The notes under the pieces are model-generated. The model was not told the origin of the DNA. It worked only from the letters and a program-made list of their open reading frames with translations, and ran no database searches. Below, in pieces: positions 1 to 7,722 of a stretch of 64,000 nt of DNA. The stretch comes from Actinomadura luteofluorescens (lineage in GTDB: Bacteria; Actinomycetota; Actinomycetes; Streptosporangiales; Streptosporangiaceae): the NCBI RefSeq assembly GCF_013409365.1, contig NZ_JACCBA010000001.1:496001-560000 (forward strand), given 5' to 3'. Numbering within the stretch: the first letter of the stretch is position 1; each line of letters begins with the position of its first letter. Both the position numbers and the translations under genes were made by a program.

Positions 1-229
1 GGTCCTCGCCGAGCCCGCCGCGGTCACCGTCGCGGCGCTCGGCGCGCGCAAGGCCGGCAACCGGGTCCGGGAGACCCGGCAGGCGGCGCTGACCCGGCTG
101 TTCGCCGGCCCGCTGGACATCGACGTCCTGCGCCGGCGCGAGCTGCTCGACCGCCTGGACGCGGTGGGGCGGCGGCTCGGCGAGGCGGCCGACGCGCTCT
201 CGGACGCGATGCTCAAGCGCAGTCACTGA
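1..229 (+). CDS. DUF47 / PhoU-like protein, C-terminal fragment
   Basis: This is the last 75 codons of a gene that begins left of the window, read in the frame that ends with TGA at 227-229. The tail (RRRELLDRLDAVGRRLGEA, then ADALSDAMLKRSH) matches the usual C-terminus of DUF47 proteins, which end in an amphipathic helix of the form 'kel.d.le...d..e.vad.led.vlk'. DUF47 proteins are PhoU-like helical bundles, usually encoded beside low-affinity phosphate (Pit) transporters. Here the next gene, 54 bases downstream on the same strand, is the binding protein of an ABC importer followed by several phosphatases, which fits phosphate metabolism. The call rests on this short tail only, so it is moderate. 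Confidence 0.5.
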   Translation, partial: VLAEPAAVTVAALGARKAGNRVRETRQAALTRLFAGPLDIDVLRRRELLDRLDAVGRRLGEAADALSDAMLKRSH

Positions 230-283
230 TCGAACCATGAAGCCGCAGGTCGGGGCTGCGGGCCCGCAAGGAGAGGACCCACC

Positions 284-1483
284 ATGATCCGCACCATGAG
301 GAGAGGGCGCCGGGTACAGGCCGGAGCCGCCGTCGCCGTCGCCGCCGCCCTCGCCACGGCGGCACTGGGCGCGTGCGCGCCGTCCAGCGAGGGGCGGGCC
401 GGAGCCGACCGGCCCCTGCCCACCGTGACCGTCGAGGACGCCGCGTCCTTCGACCTCAACGCGCTCATCGCCGCGGCGAAGAAGGAGGGCAGCGTCCTCG
501 CCTACGACGGCAGCGGCGACGTCAAGGACATGGCCGCCGCGTTCGAGAAGAAGTACGGCATCAAGGCCGAGGGCGAGAAGTCCAAGGCCGCCGCGACCGC
601 GGAGAAGATGACGCGCGAGGCCCAGGCCGGCAACGTCACCATCGACGTCAGCCTGTTCGAGGACGGCCCGATGCTCGTCGGCCAGCTCCTCCCCCAGAAG
701 ATCGTCACCACCTGGATCCCGCCGGACCTCGCCGGGACCATCGCCGAGAAGAACCGCAACCCGCTGATGATGATCTCGAAGGCGTACGTGTTCGCCTACA
801 ACCCCAGGCTCAACCCCGGCGGCTGCCCGGTGAAGAACGTCTGGGACCTGACCGACCCCCGGTGGAAGGGCAAGGTCATGTTGCAGGACCCGCTGGGCAA
901 GGAGGTCTTCACCCAGTGGTTCACGCAGCTGTCGGAGCGGAGCTCCGACAAGCTCGCGGCGGCCTACGAGCAGCTGGGCAAGGGCAAGCTCAAGACCGGC
1001 GAGGACGACGCCGCCCACGAGTGGGTGAAGCGGTTCGCGAAGAACGACCCGGTGCTGACCACCGAGGACGAGGACGTCGCGACCGCCGTCGGCGCGCCCA
1101 ACCAGACCCGGACGACGATCGGGCTGTTCTCGATCGCCAAGTTCCGCGACCTGGAGGGCAAGAACTTCGACATGAAGGTCTGCGAGGGCCTGAACCCCTG
1201 GGCGGGCTTCGCCTACCCCAAGTTCGCGACGATCGCGGCGAAGTCCGAGCACCCCAACGCCGCCAAGCTGTTCGTCCACTTCGCGATGTCGAAGGAGGGC
1301 TTCGACCTCGAGGCCCACTCCGGCGGCGTGTCCGGCAACGACGCGGTCGGGGTGAGCCCCCACAACCCGCCCGGCCTCACCGACTGGAACACCCAGCTGT
1401 ACTGGTTCGCCTCCGACCAGCTGCTCGCCGACTTCCGCAACCGCCAGGACATCAAGGACTTCTGGCGCGTCAACCACTCCTGA
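284..1483 (+). CDS. ABC importer substrate-binding lipoprotein (COG1840-like)
   Basis: A 399-residue secreted lipoprotein. The N-terminus is basic (MIRTMRRGRR), followed by an Ala-rich hydrophobic stretch and a lipobox LGAC with the lipidated Cys near residue 31. The mature part has the periplasmic-binding fold signature of the iron/2-aminoethylphosphonate/polyamine class, for example VFAYNPRL followed by VWDLTDPRWKGKV. I do not see the adjacent Tyr pair typical of ferric-binding members, so a non-iron ligand is more likely. The start is ATG 284 behind AGGAGAGG. It heads an operon with the fused permease (66 bases downstream), the ATPase and a set of phosphatases. An organophosphate or phosphonate ligand is inferred from context. 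Confidence 0.85.
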   Translation: MIRTMRRGRRVQAGAAVAVAAALATAALGACAPSSEGRAGADRPLPTVTVEDAASFDLNALIAAAKKEGSVLAYDGSGDVKDMAAAFEKKYGIKAEGEKSKAAATAEKMTREAQAGNVTIDVSLFEDGPMLVGQLLPQKIVTTWIPPDLAGTIAEKNRNPLMMISKAYVFAYNPRLNPGGCPVKNVWDLTDPRWKGKVMLQDPLGKEVFTQWFTQLSERSSDKLAAAYEQLGKGKLKTGEDDAAHEWVKRFAKNDPVLTTEDEDVATAVGAPNQTRTTIGLFSIAKFRDLEGKNFDMKVCEGLNPWAGFAYPKFATIAAKSEHPNAAKLFVHFAMSKEGFDLEAHSGGVSGNDAVGVSPHNPPGLTDWNTQLYWFASDQLLADFRNRQDIKDFWRVNHS

Positions 1484-1548
1484 GCACTGCCCGACCCCCG
1501 GCGGGCCGCACGAGCGGCCCGCCGGGCTCCACCCCGGAGGAAGAACCC

Positions 1549-3372
1549 ATGGCGGTCGCCGCCTCCGCACGGCCCGTGTCACGCGGCCGGCGCGTGCTCT
1601 ACCGGTCCCGCGTCCTGCTGCGCAACCCCACCGTGCTGCTCGGCCTCGTGCTGAGCGCCGCGCTGCTCTACCTCGTCATCGCCCCGCTCGTCTCGGTCGT
1701 CTCGGACGCGGGCCGCGTCCAGTACGGCGACGAGGCCCGCTCCGGCCAGGGGGCGGGCTCGTGGACGAGCTACTACCTGTGGCGGGTGTTCCGCTCCCCG
1801 GTCAGCCGGCTGCTGTTCTGGGAACCGCTCCTGCACACCCTCACGGTCGCGGTCGGCGTCATCGCGTTCGCGCTCGTCGTGGGCGGGTCGATGGCGTGGC
1901 TCGTGACCCGCACGAACGTCCCGGGGCGCACGTTCCTGGCCGGCGCGCTGGTCGTGCCGTACATGCTGCCGTCCTGGACGTTCGCGCTGGCGTGGCTGTC
2001 GCTGTTCAAGAACGAGCGGTCCGGCGGGCAGGTCGGCTACCTGCAGGGCGCCGGGATCCACACCCCCGGCTGGCTCGCCTACGGGCCCGTGCCGATCATC
2101 GTGACGCTCGGCCTGCACTACTACCCGTTCGTGCTGCTGCTGTTCGGCAACGCGCTGCGCCGGATCGACTCGCAGCTGGAGGACTCGGCGCGCATCCTCG
2201 GCGCCGGCGGCCGGACGGTCCTGCGCCGCATCACGCTGCCGCTGATGCTGCCCGCGCTGTCGTCGGCGGTGCTGCTCGTCCTCGGCCGGGTCCTCGGCAC
2301 GTTCGGCACCCCCTACATCCTCGGGCTGCCGAGCGACTACAACGTCCTGTCCACGAGCCTGTACCACGCGATCCGCGACCGCAGCACCGGCGTCGCCTCG
2401 ACGCTGGCCGGCGTGATCGTGCTGGTCGGGGTGCTCGTCGTCGTGGTCGACACCCGGCTGGTGCGCGAGCAGCGGCGGTTCGTCACGGTCGGAGGGAAGG
2501 GCGCCATGGACCGGCGCGGCGACCTGCGCCGCTGGCGCTGGCCCGCGTTCGGGCTGGCGATGGCGGTGTTCGCCGCGAGCGTCGTCGTCCCGGTGCTGAC
2601 GCTGCTGCTGTCCACGATCACCAAGACGCCCGGCGTGTTCAGCCCCGGCAACTTCACGCTGAAGTACTGGTTCGGCTCCGACATCGAGGGTGCGGTCGGC
2701 TTCCCGCACGGCGTGCTGCGCGGAGGCGAGCTGTGGGAGGCGGCCTGGAACAGCGTGCGGATCGTCGGGCTGGCCTCGCTGGTCTGCGGCTTCGTCGGGC
2801 TCCTCGTCGGGTACGTGGTGGTGCGCGGCGCCGGGAGCCGCGTCTCGGCGTTCCTGCGGCAGGTGTCGTTCCTGCCGTACCTGGTGCCCGGCATCGCGTT
2901 CGCGGCCGCGTGCCTGTCGCTGTTCGCCGTCCGGCGCGGCCCCGTGCCCGCCCTCTACGGGACGATCACGCTGCTCGTCCTGGTGATGGTGGTGACGCAC
3001 CTGCCGTACTCGTCCCGGTCGGGGATCTCGGCGATGATGCAGCTCGGCCGGGAGCCGGAGGAGGCCGCGCAGATCAGCGGGGCGCGCTGGCCGACCCGGA
3101 TGGTCCGCATCATCATCCCGATCCAGCGGGGGGCGCTCGTCACCGGCGTGGTCCTGCCGTTCATCTCCGGGCTGAAGGAGCTCAGCATCGTCATCATGCT
3201 GACCACGTCCGGGACGCAGCTGCTCACCACCCTGTCCATCGGGCTCGTCGACTACGGCTACACCCAGCTCGCCAACGGCGTCGTGCTCGTCATCGCCCTG
3301 CTCTCGTTCACCATGACCTACCTGGCCCAGCGGCTCACCAAGAGCAGCCTGGCCTCGGGCATCGGAGGTTGA
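1549..3372 (+). CDS. ABC importer permease, two fused permease domains
   Basis: A 607-residue membrane protein carrying two binding-protein-dependent permease (BPD) domains in one chain, as in FbpB-like and PhnU/PhnV-type systems. The first EAA loop is near residues 205-225 (EDSARILGAGGRTVLRRITL) and the second near 505-525 (EEAAQISGARWPTRMVRIII). About a dozen hydrophobic segments flank them. ATG 1549 was chosen because GGAGGAAG precedes it at 1536-1543; the longer reading frame upstream is a shadow of the binding-protein gene. The stop codon lies three bases before the ATPase start. Because it is a fusion, one gene supplies the whole transmembrane channel. Confidence 0.9.
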   Translation: MAVAASARPVSRGRRVLYRSRVLLRNPTVLLGLVLSAALLYLVIAPLVSVVSDAGRVQYGDEARSGQGAGSWTSYYLWRVFRSPVSRLLFWEPLLHTLTVAVGVIAFALVVGGSMAWLVTRTNVPGRTFLAGALVVPYMLPSWTFALAWLSLFKNERSGGQVGYLQGAGIHTPGWLAYGPVPIIVTLGLHYYPFVLLLFGNALRRIDSQLEDSARILGAGGRTVLRRITLPLMLPALSSAVLLVLGRVLGTFGTPYILGLPSDYNVLSTSLYHAIRDRSTGVASTLAGVIVLVGVLVVVVDTRLVREQRRFVTVGGKGAMDRRGDLRRWRWPAFGLAMAVFAASVVVPVLTLLLSTITKTPGVFSPGNFTLKYWFGSDIEGAVGFPHGVLRGGELWEAAWNSVRIVGLASLVCGFVGLLVGYVVVRGAGSRVSAFLRQVSFLPYLVPGIAFAAACLSLFAVRRGPVPALYGTITLLVLVMVVTHLPYSSRSGISAMMQLGREPEEAAQISGARWPTRMVRIIIPIQRGALVTGVVLPFISGLKELSIVIMLTTSGTQLLTTLSIGLVDYGYTQLANGVVLVIALLSFTMTYLAQRLTKSSLASGIGG

Positions 3373-3374
3373 CC

Positions 3375-4508
3375 ATGCCGGCCATCACCCTCAGCGGAGT
3401 GGTCAAGAACTACACCGGCGGCGGCCGCGCCGCGGTGCGCGACCTCGACCTCGTCATCCCGGACGGGTCCTTCACCTGCCTGCTCGGACCGTCCGGCTGC
3501 GGCAAGACCACCACCCTGCGCATGATCGCCGGGCTGGAGCAGCCGACCCGGGGCGAGATCACCGTGGGCGACCGGGTCCTGGACTCGGTCGAGCGCGGCG
3601 TCTACGTCCCGCCGGAGAAGCGGGACATGGGCCTGGTGTTCCAGAACTACGCGCTCTGGCCGCACCTCACCGTCCGCGGCAACACCGAGTTCGGGCTCCG
3701 GATGCGCAGGGTGCCGGCGGAGCGCCGCAGGGCCCGCGCGCAGGAGGCCCTGGAGAAGGTGCGCGTCGCCGACTGCATGGACCGGTACCCGTCCCAGCTG
3801 TCCGGCGGCCAGCAGCAGCGCGTCGCGCTGGCGCGGATGCTCGCCGTGGACCCCGACGTCCTGCTGCTGGACGAGCCGCTGTCCAACCTCGACGCGCGGC
3901 TGCGCCTGGAGATGCGGACGGAGCTGAAGCGCATCCACGAGGAGACGGACGCGACGGTCGTGTTCGTCACCCACGACCAGATGGAGGCCATGACGATGGC
4001 GACGCACATCGCCGTCATGTCGGAGGGAGAGCTCCAGCAGGTGGCGCCGCCGATGGAGATGTACGAGCGCCCGGCCAACCGGTTCGTCGCCGAGTTCGTG
4101 GGAAGCCCGCCGATGAACATCGTCCCCTTCGGTGAGGAGCCCGAGGGGCTCGCCGGGTCGCTGCTGCGTTACGTGGAGAAACGCGCCGGACTGAGCGGGG
4201 CTGCGTGCGCGGGCGTCCGGCCCGAGGCGCTGAGGCTGGCCCGGTCGCGGGACGAGGTGCCCGGCACGGCCTGGGCGGACGAGGCCGTCGTCGAGACCGT
4301 CCTGCCGACCGGGTCGAGCTGGACCGTGCAGCTGCGCGTGATGGACACCGACCTGTTCGCCGTCACGCACGAGGATCCCGAGGCCGCGCCGGGCGACCGG
4401 CTCCACTGCTGGGCGCGCCCCGAGCGACTGCACGTGTTCGCCGGGGACGGATCCCGGATGGGCGCCTGGGACGACGCCGCCGCGCCCGTTCAGAAGGCGG
4501 CCTCGTGA
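3375..4508 (+). CDS. ABC importer ATP-binding protein
   Basis: A 377-residue ATPase of the PotA/FbpC/UgpC type. Walker A is GPSGCGKTT (about residue 38), the signature is LSGGQQQRVALAR (about 138), Walker B is VLLLDEPLSNLD, and the switch is VFVTHDQMEAM. A C-terminal TOBE-like region follows (about 280-370). ATG 3375 follows the permease stop by two bases, and the TGA stop overlaps the GTG start of the next gene (GTGA at 4505-4508), so translation is coupled. It powers the importer encoded by the two preceding genes. Confidence 0.95.
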   Translation: MPAITLSGVVKNYTGGGRAAVRDLDLVIPDGSFTCLLGPSGCGKTTTLRMIAGLEQPTRGEITVGDRVLDSVERGVYVPPEKRDMGLVFQNYALWPHLTVRGNTEFGLRMRRVPAERRRARAQEALEKVRVADCMDRYPSQLSGGQQQRVALARMLAVDPDVLLLDEPLSNLDARLRLEMRTELKRIHEETDATVVFVTHDQMEAMTMATHIAVMSEGELQQVAPPMEMYERPANRFVAEFVGSPPMNIVPFGEEPEGLAGSLLRYVEKRAGLSGAACAGVRPEALRLARSRDEVPGTAWADEAVVETVLPTGSSWTVQLRVMDTDLFAVTHEDPEAAPGDRLHCWARPERLHVFAGDGSRMGAWDDAAAPVQKAAS

Positions 4509-5290
4509 CCGCGTCCCTGCGCCCGCCGCGGGCGCTGCTGCTGGACTTCGGCGGCGTGCTGGTCGAGACGTCCAAGCGGGACGGCTGGCAGGCGGCCCTT
4601 TCCAAGGAGGTGCACGCGACCCTCGCCGGAGCGGGCTCCCGCGAGCTGGACGCCGCCGCGATCGAGACCGACATCAGGGCGGGCGCGGCCGCGGACAAGT
4701 GCTGGAAGGACGCCATGTCCCGCCCGTACGCCCCGCGCGAGACGACCCACGCCGCGTTCTGGGGCGACTACGTGGCGGCCGACTGGCCCGCGCCCGCGCG
4801 GCAGCTCGTCGTCGCGCACGCCACCCCGCTGTGCAAGCGGATGGGCGAGCTGCGGCAGGAGCGCCGCACCCGTCCCGGCATCCCCGAACTGCTCGACGCC
4901 GCCGCCGGGTTCGGCATCCCCTGCGCGGTCGTGAGCAACGCGCTGTCCGGCGCGGTGCACCGGGACTACACCGCCTCGACCGGGCTGGCGGGCAAGCTGG
5001 CTCTGGAGGTCTACAGCGACGAGGTCGGGATCCGCAAACCCAACCCGGAGATGATCTGGATCGCGACCCGCGCCCTCGGCGTCGAGCCCTCGGACGCGTG
5101 GTATGTCGGCGACAACTTCGACCGGGACGTCCTGTGCGGGCACCGCGCCGGCATCGGCGGGAACGTGCTGATGGTGGCCAAGGGCACCCATGACGTCCCG
5201 TACGAGGTCCGGTGCCGTCCCGACGCCGTCGTCGACGACGGGCACGGGCTGCTGGACCTGCTCACCGCCACGATCGAAGGAGAACAATGA
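4505..5290 (+). CDS. HAD-superfamily hydrolase (subfamily IA)
   Basis: A 261-residue haloacid-dehalogenase-like hydrolase. Motif I is LLLDFGGVLVET, where the first Asp would be the nucleophile and the usual second Asp is Gly, a variant seen in HAD-IA 'DFGGV' proteins. Motif II is VVSNAL, motif III is RKPNPEMI and motif IV is YVGDNFDRDV. GTG 4505 overlaps the ATPase stop, and the stop overlaps the ATG of the next gene (ATGA at 5287). Its place in an importer operon with two other phosphatases suggests it dephosphorylates the imported compound or a product of it. The substrate is unknown. Confidence 0.85.
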   Translation: MTASLRPPRALLLDFGGVLVETSKRDGWQAALSKEVHATLAGAGSRELDAAAIETDIRAGAAADKCWKDAMSRPYAPRETTHAAFWGDYVAADWPAPARQLVVAHATPLCKRMGELRQERRTRPGIPELLDAAAGFGIPCAVVSNALSGAVHRDYTASTGLAGKLALEVYSDEVGIRKPNPEMIWIATRALGVEPSDAWYVGDNFDRDVLCGHRAGIGGNVLMVAKGTHDVPYEVRCRPDAVVDDGHGLLDLLTATIEGEQ

Positions 5291-6129
5291 GCGTCGACGT
5301 CCCCGCCTCGCGGGAGCTCGCCGGGATCGCCGAACTCGCCGCCCGCGCCACGGGGGACCGTCTGCGGACGGCGTTCCGGTCGCGTCCCGAGGTCGATCTC
5401 AAGCGCGACATCCACGACCCGGTCACCGTGCACGACCGGGCGGCGGAGGAGACGATCCGGGAGGTGCTGGCCGAGCACACCCCCGGCAGCGTCGTCGTCG
5501 GTGAGGAGGGCGGCGTGGGCGGCGGAGACGGCGGGGACGGCGACCTGCGCTGGTTCGTCGACCCCATCGACGGGACCGCCAACTTCGCCGTCGGCCTGCC
5601 GTTCTTCTGCGTGTCCATCGGCGCGGCCATGGGCGGCGAACTGGTGGCGGGCGTGGTGTACGACCCGGTGCGCGACGACATGTTCACCGCGTCCCTGGGC
5701 GGCGCCACCTGCAACGGCGAGCCGATCCACAGCCGCGGAGCGACCCGCGACGAGAACGCGGTGCTCGTCACCGGCTACCCGAACGCGCGGGAGATGCATC
5801 GCCGCGGTGAGGAGTCGCTGCGGAGTTTCGGCTCGCTGGTGAACGCGTTCGCCACCGTGCGACGTCCGGGCAGCGCCGCCCTCACCCTCGCCCACGTCGC
5901 CGCCGGATGGGCGGACGTGGCCTACGGAACGTCCGTCAACGCGTGGGACGTCGCGGCGGCCGTGCTGCTGGTCAGGCAGGCCGGCGGCACCTACCTGCCG
6001 CTGGACGGGGAGCCCGGCGGCAGCGACTGGGAGGCCCCCGGGTACCTGGCGTGCGTGGGCGGCTTCGACCTCGGCGGCTCCGCCATCGCCGAGGTCGCGG
6101 GACTCGTGAACGCCGGGGAGCCGGCATGA
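5287..6129 (+). CDS. Inositol-monophosphatase-family phosphatase
   Basis: A 280-residue Mg-dependent phosphatase. The metal-binding motifs are present: VVGEEGG (about residue 75), WFVDPIDGTANF (about 95-106) and NAWDVAAAVLLVRQAGG (about 218-234). The length fits the IMPase/SuhB/HisN family. The start is an ATGA overlap with the HAD gene, and the stop overlaps the next gene in the same way. Family members hydrolyse inositol monophosphate, histidinol phosphate, fructose 1,6-bisphosphate or 3'-phosphoadenosine 5'-phosphate, and the sequence alone does not decide which. Clustering with an ABC importer favours catabolism of an imported phosphate ester. Confidence 0.9.
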   Translation: MSVDVPASRELAGIAELAARATGDRLRTAFRSRPEVDLKRDIHDPVTVHDRAAEETIREVLAEHTPGSVVVGEEGGVGGGDGGDGDLRWFVDPIDGTANFAVGLPFFCVSIGAAMGGELVAGVVYDPVRDDMFTASLGGATCNGEPIHSRGATRDENAVLVTGYPNAREMHRRGEESLRSFGSLVNAFATVRRPGSAALTLAHVAAGWADVAYGTSVNAWDVAAAVLLVRQAGGTYLPLDGEPGGSDWEAPGYLACVGGFDLGGSAIAEVAGLVNAGEPA

Positions 6130-6944
6130 GCGCCACCGGGCTGCGGACGGTCGACTGGATCGTCACCGACCTGGACGGAACGCTCGTCGGGCGCGACCTG
6201 AAGATCGTCGAGTCGAGCCTGGCCGCGCTGCGCCGCTTCGTCGCCTCCGGCGGCACCGTCGTCATCGCCACCGGGCGCAGCGAGGAGGCCGCGCTGCCGT
6301 ACTACCGAGCGCTCGACCTGACCACCCCCGCCATCCTGTACAACGGGGCCCGCGTGGTCGACCTCGGCACCGGCGCCGTCCTGCACCGGCGCTGCCTCGA
6401 CGTCGCCGCCTGGGCGAAGCTCACGCCGCTGTTCGCCGAGCTGCCCTCGGGCGTCTGGCCGGTCGCGTTCGCCCAGGGCCGCGCCCACACCACGGGTTCC
6501 TCAGCGGCGCTGCGGGAGTACGCCCGCCGCGACGGGATCGACCTCGGGCACATCGCGTCGTGGGACGACCTGCCGCTCGACGACATCGTCAAGGTCATGC
6601 TCATCTGCGACCGTCCCGAGCTGATGGATCCCACGGAGGAGGCGGTGGCGGCGGTCGTGTCCGGCGTCACCCTGGTCAGGTCCGAGAGCACCTACCTGGA
6701 GGTGCTGCCCGCGGGCGCGACCAAGGGCACGGCGCTGCGCGAGCTGGCCGCGGCCCGGGGCGTGGCCCTGAGCGCCGTCGCGGCGATCGGCGACAACCCG
6801 AACGACCTGGACATGATCCAGGCCGCCGGTCTCGGCGCCGCCGTCGGGGACGGCGCCGAGATCGTCCGGTCCGCCGCCGACGTGGTGGTGGGCCCCTGCG
6901 ACGAGGGCGCCGTCGCCGACCTCGTGGCCCGCGTCCTGCCGTGA
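6126..6944 (+). CDS. Cof-type HAD phosphatase (subfamily IIB)
   Basis: A 272-residue HAD-IIB phosphatase. Motif I is WIVTDLDGTLVG, motif II is VVIATGRSEE, a conserved Lys lies in AGATKGTALREL, and motif IV is IGDNPNDLDMIQAAGLGAAV. These are standard for Cof/YidA proteins, which act on sugar phosphates, FMN and similar substrates. The start at 6126 is an ATGA overlap with the IMPase gene, and the stop overlaps the GTG of the metallo-hydrolase gene. It is the third phosphatase in a row in this operon. Confidence 0.92.
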   Translation: MSATGLRTVDWIVTDLDGTLVGRDLKIVESSLAALRRFVASGGTVVIATGRSEEAALPYYRALDLTTPAILYNGARVVDLGTGAVLHRRCLDVAAWAKLTPLFAELPSGVWPVAFAQGRAHTTGSSAALREYARRDGIDLGHIASWDDLPLDDIVKVMLICDRPELMDPTEEAVAAVVSGVTLVRSESTYLEVLPAGATKGTALRELAAARGVALSAVAAIGDNPNDLDMIQAAGLGAAVGDGAEIVRSAADVVVGPCDEGAVADLVARVLP

Positions 6945-7663
6945 TCCTGACCGTCGTCGGCTGCGCCGGCTCCGTCCCGGGGCCGGAGGCCGCGTGCTCC
7001 TGCTACCTGCTGGAACACGACGGCTTCCGGCTCCTGCTGGACGCCGGGACGGGGGCGCTCGGCCCCCTGCAGCGCTTCGCCGACCCGTGCGCGATCGACG
7101 CCGTCGTCATCAGCCACCGGCACCGCGACCACTGCTCGGACCTGGTGCCGCTCGCCTACCTGCGGGACCGCAGGGGCGCCACCGCCCGGCTGCCCGTGAT
7201 CGCCCCGGCGGGGACCGGGGCGCACGTCGCGGCCCCGCCCGGCTACGGGCGGATCCTCGACTGGCAGGCCCCGCCCGCGGGACCGTCCGGGCTCGGACCG
7301 CTGACGATCGAGACGGCTCCGGTGCGGCATTCCGTACCGGCGCAGGCCGTCCGGGTCACCGCCGGATCCGCGAGCCTCACCTACTCGGGCGACTCCGGTG
7401 AATGCGCCGAGCTGCTGGAGCTTGCGCGCGGAACGGACGTCCTCCTGTGCGAGGCGGCTGCGGCCGTCGAGACCCCTGGCTCGGCCGCCGCCCACCTCAC
7501 CCCGGCGCAGGCGGCGCGCCTGGCCCGGGAAGCCGGCGCCGCCCACCTCGTCCTCACGCACCTGCGCCCCTGGGCCGACCCCATGGCGGCCCTACGGGAG
7601 GCCCGCGCGTCTTATCGCGGGCCCGTGACCCTGGCGACTCCCGGCCTGAGACTGATCGCCTGA
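6941..7663 (+). CDS. Metallo-beta-lactamase-fold hydrolase (RNase Z / Rv1339-like)
   Basis: A 240-residue MBL-fold enzyme beginning VILTVVGCAGSVPGPEAACS, typical of the stand-alone RNase Z/phosphodiesterase-like group that includes mycobacterial Rv1339. The metal motif is SHRHRDHCSDL (HxHxDH, about residue 50). Further ligands are likely His in VRHSVP, Asp in TYSGDSGE and His in LVLTHLRPW. GTG 6941 overlaps the previous stop (GTGA). As the last gene of the phosphatase operon it is likely a phosphodiesterase acting before the monoesterases, which is inference. A strong hairpin follows. Confidence 0.85.
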   Translation: MILTVVGCAGSVPGPEAACSCYLLEHDGFRLLLDAGTGALGPLQRFADPCAIDAVVISHRHRDHCSDLVPLAYLRDRRGATARLPVIAPAGTGAHVAAPPGYGRILDWQAPPAGPSGLGPLTIETAPVRHSVPAQAVRVTAGSASLTYSGDSGECAELLELARGTDVLLCEAAAAVETPGSAAAHLTPAQAARLAREAGAAHLVLTHLRPWADPMAALREARASYRGPVTLATPGLRLIA

Positions 7664-7674
7664 CCGCCGGGCGA

Positions 7675-7697
7675 GGCGCCCCTCAGTGAGGGGCGCC
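7675..7697. terminator. Bidirectional terminator hairpin
   Basis: An inverted repeat with 11-base arms (GGCGCCCCTCA at 7675-7685 and its complement at 7687-7697) lies between the convergent metallo-hydrolase and carboxylesterase genes. There is no clear U-tract, as is common in high-GC actinomycetes. Confidence 0.75.
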
Positions 7698-7722
7698 CCG
7701 GCTTCCGGTGAGGGAGCGCGCG

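Noticed and set aside
1579..3000. Long minus-strand open frame opposite the ABC permease
   Set aside because: Composition is His/Arg/Gln/Pro-rich low complexity without domains, the usual antisense shadow of a high-GC gene; the plus strand encodes a clear permease.
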